Source: Muribaculaceae bacterium
GTDB lineage: Bacteria > Bacteroidota > Bacteroidia > Bacteroidales > Muribaculaceae
Direction: 5' to 3'
NCBI GenBank assembly: GCA_029051525.1
Contig: JAIDKG010000116.1
Location: forward strand, 1-41,518
Length of the DNA stretch: 41,518 nt
Position 1 is the stretch's first letter, and each line of letters opens with the position of its first letter. The position numbers and the translations under genes are program-made. The notes under the pieces are model-generated. The model was given only the letters and a program-made list of their open reading frames with translations. It had not been told where the DNA came from and ran no database searches. Positions 16,809 through 23,139 of this stretch are shown piece after piece.

Positions 16809-18419
16809 TCAGTCCATCAATTTCATTCCTTCTGGATGATGAGATGTGAATGCTACGCGTGAAGTATTCGATATTTCAAAGCTTTCAGAAGTTGACATAA
16901 GCCTTACAGTCATACTCTTATTCCCATCCACAGCTGTTCCTGATAACCGGTAATCGTCTTCAGGAGATAAGAGCATTGTAAAGTCATTATTCCCATCCTT
17001 ACCGGACAACCGAATTTCATTTCCTTGAATCTGATAGCTCATCACGATGCGGCCACCATATGTAACATTCTTATATATTACTTTTTGAATATGATGGTCT
17101 GTCACTATAAAAGCGAGCATAACGGGGTATCTGTCATTTCTATAATAGAAATCACCCTTATAAAAATGAACGGATTGGCCGTCTTTAATGACGTAAGAAG
17201 AATTTAAAATCTGTTGGTTGGCTGTTAATGATTGAGTTTCATTGACTTGTTCGGTCATAGAATCAGTTGCAACACTTTGTGAGGATACTTCATCTGTGGT
17301 ATCTGAATTAGAATGAATCCAAACAAAAATTACTATACCCAACAGAATTGCCAAAATGACCCAAGTTGCTGAGCGCGATGAAGATTTAACCGGAGCATTT
17401 TGAGGGTTGGGTTCTTGAATTGTTGTCGGTTGTATTGCTATTGTCTTATCGGAATCAGCGATAGAATTACCGGAATTTGTTTTTGATTTTGCCTCTTCTG
17501 ACAGTTCAACAGCAGTCGGTCTATTGGCGGTACTATGGTATTGATTTGAAGATGATGTTTCTTCATTGGCGACAAGTCTGTCACAGAATATTGTTACGTG
17601 CGCCGGCCGTCTACTCCGTGCAGATTGCATAGCTTCTACAATAGCGTCTTTAATCGATTGGGATATAAAAGGAGGTAAGACTACCCCCTTTTCCATGACA
17701 GAGACAGCCATTGGTGGAGTCTCCCCCGTAAGGAGATAATACAATGTAGCTCCTAACGAATACACATCCGTCTGCGGCGAGAATGAGCTTATGGCTCCTG
17801 CATTGTACAATTCGATTGGGGAGTATCCCTGACTGACTCCTTGCATCAAAGTAGAAGTTGCATCTCCATATATGTCATACTGCTTTGATAGGCCGAAATC
17901 AATAAGGATTGGCCGGTCATCGCTGCGGCGCACGACAATATTTGCAGGCTTTACATCGAAGTGAGTCATATTGTGCGAATGGATGTAATCTAACGCATCG
18001 CCGACTTTACGAATATATTCTACGGATTTCGTCTCAGATAACGGACCATTGTGTTTGACCATCTCGTTGAGGTTCTCGCCCTCAATATAATCCATCACAT
18101 AGTAGGCGGTACTGTTTTCTTCGAAGATATCGTGAATCTTGACAATGCCGGGATGGTCAAGTTTCGCAATATTTTGAGCCTCTTTGAGAAATCTATGTTT
18201 AAGCTTTTCAACGGTTTCTGCATTATTCTGGGTGCCAAGTGTAACGTGATTCGTATCATCACGGCCACAAAAGTCTTTTGGAAAAGATTCTTTAATCGCA
18301 ACCAGTTCGTCGAAAGAAGTATGCACCGCAAGATAAGTTATGCCGAATCCTCCCTGTCCAAGGACACGGATGATACGGTATTTACCGTTCTGAAGCACTG
18401 AGCCGTCTTTTAACTGCAT
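16809..18419 (-). CDS. Transmembrane Hanks-type Ser/Thr kinase
   Basis: This 536-residue kinase has its catalytic domain at about 14-285 with GQGGFGITY, K43, HFDVKPAN (D155), DFG 174-176 and GYSPIELY in place of the APE motif. Phe precedes the catalytic Asp, so it too is non-RD. The linker carries SDKTIAI (T326), a possible FHA ligand. One transmembrane helix spans about 352-368 (WVILAILLGIVIFVWI), placing a C-terminal domain of about 165 residues outside the cytoplasm. That domain is beta-rich (SVHFYKGDFYYRNDRYPVML) and not one I recognise. It shares about half its kinase sequence with the other two but no long DNA identity. It follows a promoter-like box and is the likely receptor of the circuit. 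Confidence 0.93.
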   Translation of the reverse strand: MQLKDGSVLQNGKYRIIRVLGQGGFGITYLAVHTSFDELVAIKESFPKDFCGRDDTNHVTLGTQNNAETVEKLKHRFLKEAQNIAKLDHPGIVKIHDIFEENSTAYYVMDYIEGENLNEMVKHNGPLSETKSVEYIRKVGDALDYIHSHNMTHFDVKPANIVVRRSDDRPILIDFGLSKQYDIYGDATSTLMQGVSQGYSPIELYNAGAISSFSPQTDVYSLGATLYYLLTGETPPMAVSVMEKGVVLPPFISQSIKDAIVEAMQSARSRRPAHVTIFCDRLVANEETSSSNQYHSTANRPTAVELSEEAKSKTNSGNSIADSDKTIAIQPTTIQEPNPQNAPVKSSSRSATWVILAILLGIVIFVWIHSNSDTTDEVSSQSVATDSMTEQVNETQSLTANQQILNSSYVIKDGQSVHFYKGDFYYRNDRYPVMLAFIVTDHHIQKVIYKNVTYGGRIVMSYQIQGNEIRLSGKDGNNDFTMLLSPEDDYRLSGTAVDGNKSMTVRLMSTSESFEISNTSRVAFTSHHPEGMKLMD

Positions 18420-18444
18420 ATTATGGTATTGTTGTTTTTTTTTG

Positions 18445-18452
18445 CAAATTTA
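18445..18452 (-). promoter_or_regulatory. Possible -7 box before the transmembrane kinase
   Basis: TAAATTTG on the minus strand matches the -7 consensus, 25 bases before the kinase ATG. I find no clear -33 box at the right distance. Confidence 0.4.
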
Positions 18453-18460
18453 ATTGCTAT

Positions 18461-18489
18461 TCACTTAAGTGTAATCAGGTGTTAAGTGA
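18461..18489. terminator. Short inverted repeat after the caspase gene
   Basis: TCACTTAA (18461-18468) and TTAAGTGA (18482-18489) form an eight-base stem around 13 bases. It lies between the caspase stop and the kinase promoter-like box and could be a weak terminator or an operator. Confidence 0.3.
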
Positions 18490-18522
18490 TGATTGATAAA
18501 ACCCCAAAGTTAATTGATGAAA

Positions 18523-19251
18523 CTACTTTTTGCGATACTCCACAATGGTGAGATTATCATCAAATTTGCCCCACATCACCGGGTGTTGACGATTATTTGA
18601 CTGTAGCTTTACCCCATCACTGACATAGTTGAATAGCTCCCGGGCAGTAATCCGTTTATCCTTATTGGTGTCTGCCCCTCCGCCAAGTCCTCTTAGCAAA
18701 TACTTAGTGAAGTATCCGTTTGCAAGAAAGGGGCTTTCGGCTGAGTATTCGTTGCCTCTTGATGATAAGAAAAGCAAAACATTTCCTGCTTTAGGATCTG
18801 ACTCTGCCCCATTCTGACGGATAGCACCGCTATGACAGGCATCGGCAAAAATGAATTTGCTTTTTGCCTTGCACTTCTGCATAATGGAAATCACATCGGA
18901 GTATTTCAATCCTTCTTCAATCTTTGTCATGTCATAGGGGCAGAAGCCTCCGGGATAGCCATGCCCACTGAAAAAAAAGACAATCTTATCATCAGCTTTT
19001 GCACGCGCGAACTGACTCTTCAGGCTTTTGAGTATTTGCGACTTTGTCGCATATTTTCCGGTTATGGTAATCACGTTTAGAGTCCCTCTCCTATAAAACT
19101 CAGACATTGCCTTGGCATCAGCCTCCGTTTTTGTAAGATTCGGCACATTGGGATCTGAATAATTCCCAATACCCACGCAAACAACGTAGGTTTCTGCGTG
19201 AACGGCAAACGCCACTACGCAACTAATCATTAGCGAAATAACGCGTCTCAT
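18523..19251 (-). CDS. Exported caspase-like peptidase (C14) with EF-hand
   Basis: I start this gene at 19251 (242 residues), where ATGA overlaps the stop of the upstream FHA gene and a signal peptide (MRRVISLMISCVVAFAVHA) begins; the track's longer frame adds 30 unlikely residues. The caspase fold follows directly, with VVCVGIGNY, the catalytic His in FFFSGHG (H97) and Cys in FADACHSGA (C139), and RQHPVMWG near the end. A complete EF-hand-like loop, DTNKDKRITARE (194-205), suggests calcium dependence. The enzyme should act in the periplasm or at the cell surface. Caspase-like peptidases cut after basic or acidic residues and often execute cell death, but here the substrate is unknown. It is the likely output of the kinase cluster. 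Confidence 0.9.
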   Translation of the reverse strand: MRRVISLMISCVVAFAVHAETYVVCVGIGNYSDPNVPNLTKTEADAKAMSEFYRRGTLNVITITGKYATKSQILKSLKSQFARAKADDKIVFFFSGHGYPGGFCPYDMTKIEEGLKYSDVISIMQKCKAKSKFIFADACHSGAIRQNGAESDPKAGNVLLFLSSRGNEYSAESPFLANGYFTKYLLRGLGGGADTNKDKRITARELFNYVSDGVKLQSNNRQHPVMWGKFDDNLTIVEYRKK

Positions 19252-19961
19252 TTTTCTACGTATTTGCATTTGCAATAAGGGCATGACTGATGATTGCGAA
19301 CAAGCATTTTGTAATTCTTCGCAAGAAGTGAATGTCCGCACTCGGGATTAGGACATACCCAAGCATCATCGAATGCATCTTGGCGGCGTTGTCTTTCTTC
19401 TGCGGTTTCAGCGTTTCTCATGCCCGCAAAACTATATATGTTACCCAACACACCTATACCTGTCAGTGCATAACCGACGGGGCCGAAGAAGAATATTGTG
19501 GGCATTGCGCACATAGTGAATATGCCCAACCCGGTGCGAATCAGGTTTGTCTTTCGTTGTGAATCCGCCATCTCAATATTGGCATTGTTATAATCATCCC
19601 ATACTCTGCGAAGATGCGAAATGTTAAAAGTCTTTACCTCCGGCTGTGTCTTGGGCGAAGCTGTGCCTTGAGTGGCCGGTTTTGCTGAAGTTGATTGAGC
19701 CTGCGGCTTGCTTACAGCTTGAGGCACACCAATCAGTTCAACAAGTGTAGCACTGAAACTTTGTCCCAACTGGATTCTGCTATTAGGTTTTACAGTGGCA
19801 CGGACAATTTCTACGCCGTCTACTTTTGTGCCCGACGGACTCAAGTTCTCTATGATGTAGGTTCCATCACCGTTATCTGTCACCTTGCAATGCTTGCGGC
19901 TTACTGTCGGGTCGGTGATTGGTGTTTTCTGCGTGCCTTGTCGGCCTATGATGATTTCCAT
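19248..19961 (-). CDS. FHA, membrane hairpin and zinc-ribbon protein
   Basis: This 237-residue protein starts with an FHA domain (about 1-77: IIIGRQG, SRKH 21-24, LSPSGTKVDG), a phosphothreonine reader. A Ser/Thr/Gln-rich linker follows, then about two hydrophobic segments (143-180, GLGIFTMCAMPTIFFFGPVG and YALTGIGVLGNIYSF) and a C-terminal zinc ribbon (C203, C208, C227, C230). Both soluble ends are probably cytoplasmic. The order is the reverse of the other FHA protein, where the zinc ribbon comes first. The ATG follows the LytTR stop by one base, and its stop overlaps the caspase ATG by four bases, so all three are translated together. It may tether phosphorylated partners at the membrane next to the caspase. 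Confidence 0.88.
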   Translation of the reverse strand: MEIIIGRQGTQKTPITDPTVSRKHCKVTDNGDGTYIIENLSPSGTKVDGVEIVRATVKPNSRIQLGQSFSATLVELIGVPQAVSKPQAQSTSAKPATQGTASPKTQPEVKTFNISHLRRVWDDYNNANIEMADSQRKTNLIRTGLGIFTMCAMPTIFFFGPVGYALTGIGVLGNIYSFAGMRNAETAEERQRRQDAFDDAWVCPNPECGHSLLAKNYKMLVRNHQSCPYCKCKYVEK

Positions 19962-19962
19962 C

Positions 19963-20340
19963 TTAATTTACGATATAAAGTTGTTTTAGATTTTTAAGAG
20001 CCTCTTTCGATATAGAGATTTCAAGAATCACCGGAGAAACAAAGTCGGTAAGAATCAGTTTCTGACGGGGAATGTTAATCTGAAAGATATATTGCTTGTT
20101 GACTATAAACCGCTTACCAATGCGTATAAACATCGGGTTATCACCTTTGAAACGTTCAGTGAGAAGTCCTTCAATATTTACAAGACTTGTCAGAAGCGTT
20201 GCCTTCGCACCACTGATAAAAATGACATGACAATAGTTCGAGTCAGCCTCAAAGTAGGCCACTCGATCTAACTTCACCTTAATCATCTCATCTCTGGTGT
20301 TGAAGAATAAGGTTGTCTCAGATGCTTTGAAATGGTTCAT
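19963..20340 (-). CDS. LytTR-domain DNA-binding regulator
   Basis: The 125-residue protein is almost entirely one LytTR domain: DRVAYFEADSNYCHVIFISG, an internal loop, then MFIRIGKRFIVNKQYIFQI. LytTR domains bind DNA through a beta-fold and are usually attached to response-regulator receivers; this one has none. It is the first gene of the minus-strand cluster and its stop is one base before the next ATG, so it probably controls its own operon. With no receiver domain its activity could be set by phosphorylation from the cluster's kinases, by protein partners, or by its level alone. Residues T9, T10 and T15 lie in a flexible N-terminus. Confidence 0.88.
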   Translation of the reverse strand: MNHFKASETTLFFNTRDEMIKVKLDRVAYFEADSNYCHVIFISGAKATLLTSLVNIEGLLTERFKGDNPMFIRIGKRFIVNKQYIFQINIPRQKLILTDFVSPVILEISISKEALKNLKQLYIVN

Positions 20341-20439
20341 TATATTTTTGACGGGTTACCTTATTATATACCTTAGAATCGCAAAAGGTAAATGTGGGAA
20401 AAGAAAATTGTAGTATCCGTACTGTTCCCGACAGGCTGC

Positions 20440-20455
20440 TAAGAGTTAGCTCTTA
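20440..20455. promoter_or_regulatory. Inverted repeat in the LytTR upstream region
   Basis: TAAGAG and CTCTTA flank a TTAG loop, 100 bases upstream of the LytTR ATG and between divergent genes. It could be an operator. No partner site is obvious. Confidence 0.25.
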
Positions 20456-20500
20456 AGTTATTGCCAAACGTCGCTAAAAACAGGCATTTCGTCTCAAATA

Positions 20501-20532
20501 TTTGGAAGGAAGATGAATTATTCGTAATTTTG
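20501..20532 (+). promoter_or_regulatory. Consensus promoter of the small membrane gene
   Basis: TTTG (20501-20504), 20 bases, TAATTTTG (20525-20532): a full match to the Bacteroidetes -33/-7 promoter. The ATG at 20548 lies 15 bases downstream, which rules out the earlier start at 20461. Confidence 0.8.
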
Positions 20533-20547
20533 CAGAAAATAATTACT

Positions 20548-20748
20548 ATGTGTAACGACAATGTAACTCAAGATAAGAAAGTGAAAAACTTCAAGGGATC
20601 GGCTGTAAAGTCAGGCATCTCCTTTGGGTCAGCATTGGCTATGGTACTCAGCTATTGCACATGGCATTCAGTTGGATGGGCTATAGTTCACGGACTAATG
20701 AGTTGGTTTTACGTTATTTACTTCGTGTTGAAATACGCACACCATTAG
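20548..20748 (+). CDS. Small two-helix membrane protein
   Basis: This 66-residue protein (MCNDNVTQDKK) has a charged N-terminus and two hydrophobic segments, SGISFGSALAMVLSYCTWHS and GWAIVHGLMSWFYVIYFVL. Small proteins with HS-x-GWAI-x-HG-x2-x-WFYVIY are familiar to me from Bacteroidetes genomes, but no function is assigned. The track's 95-residue version includes the promoter and is rejected. Its stop codon overlaps the inverted repeat copy that begins at 20746. It faces away from the LytTR operon and may simply be a chromosomal gene next to the island. Confidence 0.8.
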   Translation: MCNDNVTQDKKVKNFKGSAVKSGISFGSALAMVLSYCTWHSVGWAIVHGLMSWFYVIYFVLKYAHH

Positions 20749-20769
20749 AGCGCGTTCCTTAAAATTTCG
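20746..20769 (-). repeat. Dispersed intergenic repeat, copy B (inverted)
   Basis: Reverse complement of the last part of the 42-77 repeat, including AAATTTTAAGGAACGCGCTCT-type sequence. It overlaps the stop codon of the small membrane gene. Confidence 0.75.
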
Positions 20770-20783
20770 TTTTGATCATGGCA

Positions 20784-20791
20784 CAAAGGTA
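20784..20791 (-). promoter_or_regulatory. Possible -7 box, minus strand
   Basis: TACCTTTG on the minus strand fits TAnnTTTG, but it points into the antisense of the small membrane gene and no gene of its own is visible. It may be a promoter cut off from its target by the island. Confidence 0.3.
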
Positions 20792-20835
20792 GTCATGTCT
20801 CCGCTATTCTGGCCTTGCGGGGTTTGTGACGTTTA

Positions 20836-20893
20836 CTCCATCAACGCCAATCTGACCAATGCGATGGATTCAGGACTGACGGTTCACTTGGAA
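20836..20893 (+). repeat. 58-base direct repeat, right copy
   Basis: Matches 10526-10583 at 49 of 58 positions with no gap. It sits between the small membrane gene and the terminator of the large isomerase gene, at the right boundary of AT-rich DNA. Confidence 0.75.
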
Positions 20894-20894
20894 G

Positions 20895-20935
20895 CGCAAA
20901 AGAGCTGTGACGCGAGGCGTCACAGCTCTTTTGCG
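20895..20935. terminator. Bidirectional terminator of the large PpiC gene
   Basis: A perfect 18-base stem (20895-20912, 20918-20935) with a five-base loop and A/T runs in the arms lies 24 bases past the PpiC stop. Confidence 0.8.
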
Positions 20936-20958
20936 TATTTGGTATACCCGGATGGGGT

Positions 20959-22887
20959 TTATTTTACTTTGCCGAGCACTTTGCGGTTGATTACCACGGG
21001 ATAGCGCGAACGGAGATCGGAGAGCCAGTTCTGCTCGAGTTCTTCCTGATAGTCGCTGGTCACCAGACCGCGTACATCACTCACGTCCTCGGGCGCATCG
21101 ATCACACGACCATCGATCACCAGGCAACTTGAGTAGCTCGAATTGGGCGAAGCTACCTCTCCGATGCCAAACATCAGGCTGTCGATCAGCGGGTTCTGTC
21201 CTTTCTGCACCAGCACGCGATCGATCGAGGCCTCTCCTTTATACTCTTTCTTGAGTGTGGCAATGGCCTCTTCCTTGGGGAGTTCGGCGTAGCGGCGCAC
21301 TATGTCGGCAGCTACTGAATCATTCTTGGCCTGCACGAGCACTCCCTTGGCGCGGGGCACATCCCAAGTATAGTTGGAGCGGTTGCGATTGAAGTATTCT
21401 TCAAGTCCTTCGGTATCTTTGGCGGCCTTATCCCATACATTGCGCACACTTGCCTCATAGAGGAGCGATCCGTTGGTATACTCATGGAGCAGGTTGCGAT
21501 AGTCGGTCTGATTGGCCTCCAGCCAAGCCTCTTCGATGGCTGTGAGGGTATTGTTTTCGAAGTTGGCTATCGATGCATCGAGGAATTTGCCTCCCTGCAC
21601 AGGGTTGGGCTGGCGCCCCTCATGCATCGAGGCCACAAGTCCCGACAGTGGTATGGAGGTCTTGCCTACCTTGAGGAGTTCGCGGGTGGCATAGCCGGGA
21701 GCGGAGAAATTGACGTAGAAGAGTGAATCCACACCGTTGGTGGCTACATATTCGCGGAGTTCGGCCACCAGAGCGTCGTTGAGACGCGCTTTGTGTTTCT
21801 TGGCGAGCATGGCCGTCTGATGCTCTTTGATCATTGCATAGCGCTCATCCTGCGGATTGCTGATGCGTGCGAGTTCGGCGGGCTTCATCTCCTGAAGCGA
21901 GGGGGGATCCTTGCGGTCGATCTTGCTGATGATGTGCCAGCCGAACTGTGTGCGCACCGGCTCGCTGATCTCTCCTACGGGGAGGGCGAATGCCACGCTG
22001 TCGAATTCAGCCACCATCATGCCTGAGCCGAACCATTGGAGCAGGCCACCCTGACGTGCCGAACCCTTATCATCGGAATAGCGCACTGCCATCTCCTCAA
22101 ATTTGGAGGGCTGGGCCTTCACAACGTTGTAGATGCTGTCGATGCGGGCCTTGCGTGCGACCGATGCCTCGGCATTGCCATCCTGATCGAGAATCAGGAT
22201 ATGCGCCGCGCGCACCATGCCGCGGGCCGGACGCCGACCGCCACATTTGATGATATGATATGCCACAGGGCTCTCCACTACATCCGATATCTCACCGGGC
22301 TGCAGCGAGAAGGCTGTCTCTTCAAAATGATAGGGATAGCGGCCGGCCGGAATATAGCCTAAGCTGCCGCCACGCTGATTGGAGCCGCGGTCCTGGCTGT
22401 AGGTCTTGGCCAGCTCGGCGAAATCGCCTCCGGCGCGGGCCACATCGCGCAGCGAGTCAAGACGCGCTATCGATGCTGCGTTGCCCTCGGCCGAGGGGGA
22501 TTTGAAATACATGATATGGCTCGTCTGCACCTCCTCGAGGCTACGGTCGTAGGCCTCTTTCACAAGCTGGTTGAGATACACCGAGTCGACCATATAGGGA
22601 GCAGCCAGGTCGTGGCGATACTGCTCCATCTCCTGGCGGAATGCAGCGGTGGTGTCGATACCGGCGGCCATGGCATCGGCCACTTTCAGACGGTAGTTGA
22701 CAAACATCTCCACATACTCATCGATCGGCTGCGGAGCCAGCTGCTGCTGGGAGTTCTTGTGGTAAAGATATTCAAATTCGGATTTGGCCACGTCAACTCC
22801 GTTGACGGTCATTATCACCGGGTCTTTGGCGGCCCAGGCCAATGCGCATACGCCAAGCCCGGCCCCCAACAGAAGTTTAGTCTTCAT
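20959..22887 (-). CDS. Large periplasmic PpiC/SurA-type peptidylprolyl isomerase
   Basis: This 642-residue protein starts with a signal peptide (MKTKLLLGAGLGVCALAWA) followed by a SurA-like chaperone region. Two parvulin domains come next: one around TSHIMYFKSP to FGYHI-like VAYHIIKCGG, with GGSLGYIPAGRYPYHFE, and one from AAHILILDQDG to FGWHIISKIDRK, with GGLLQWFGSGMM. The last 270 residues form a further helical region. Parvulins speed cis-trans change at prolines and help fold outer-membrane proteins. Its natural neighbour is probably the lipoprotein/SurA operon that now lies 12 kb away across the island; the strand and the related function agree with that. It has its own terminator at 20895-20935. 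Confidence 0.9.
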   Translation of the reverse strand: MKTKLLLGAGLGVCALAWAAKDPVIMTVNGVDVAKSEFEYLYHKNSQQQLAPQPIDEYVEMFVNYRLKVADAMAAGIDTTAAFRQEMEQYRHDLAAPYMVDSVYLNQLVKEAYDRSLEEVQTSHIMYFKSPSAEGNAASIARLDSLRDVARAGGDFAELAKTYSQDRGSNQRGGSLGYIPAGRYPYHFEETAFSLQPGEISDVVESPVAYHIIKCGGRRPARGMVRAAHILILDQDGNAEASVARKARIDSIYNVVKAQPSKFEEMAVRYSDDKGSARQGGLLQWFGSGMMVAEFDSVAFALPVGEISEPVRTQFGWHIISKIDRKDPPSLQEMKPAELARISNPQDERYAMIKEHQTAMLAKKHKARLNDALVAELREYVATNGVDSLFYVNFSAPGYATRELLKVGKTSIPLSGLVASMHEGRQPNPVQGGKFLDASIANFENNTLTAIEEAWLEANQTDYRNLLHEYTNGSLLYEASVRNVWDKAAKDTEGLEEYFNRNRSNYTWDVPRAKGVLVQAKNDSVAADIVRRYAELPKEEAIATLKKEYKGEASIDRVLVQKGQNPLIDSLMFGIGEVASPNSSYSSCLVIDGRVIDAPEDVSDVRGLVTSDYQEELEQNWLSDLRSRYPVVINRKVLGKVK

Positions 22888-23051
22888 GCCTTGTTTAGGA
22901 TAGTTCTATTTTTTATATCTGGGTGCTCATGGCGAAAAGGGGTGAATTCACACCCTCGCTCTGATCACCTATTCTCTATAACGCTATCGAGTGCAAAAAA
23001 TTATCTATGCACCCTCTCCACAAAAAATGTTCACGCCGATATCGGCGAAAT

Positions 23052-23117
23052 CCTACGACCCCGAAATTTTAAGGAACGCGCTCTAAGAGCGCGTTCTAAG
23101 AAACGACGCGCTCTAAC
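23052..23117. repeat. Repeat cluster upstream of the PpiC gene, copy C
   Basis: Bases 23052-23087 are identical to 42-77. The core GAACGCGCTCT (23074-23084) is followed after one base by its exact inverse (23086-23096), making a 23-base palindrome, then by a variant direct copy (about 23105-23115). The cluster lies between the recQ stop and the PpiC start. Confidence 0.85.
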
Positions 23118-23139
23118 TGACCTGTCGGGCGGCTGCCGG

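Noticed and set aside
10857-20340. Type VI secretion or TerY-P system as explanation for the kinase/PP2C/FHA genes
   Set aside because: No Tss, Hcp, VgrG or vWA gene is present in the window; the caspase and EF-hand proteins do not belong to those systems.
20795-21004. 69-residue plus-strand ORF
   Set aside because: Covers the 58-base repeat, the terminator hairpin and the PpiC 3' end; not a plausible gene.
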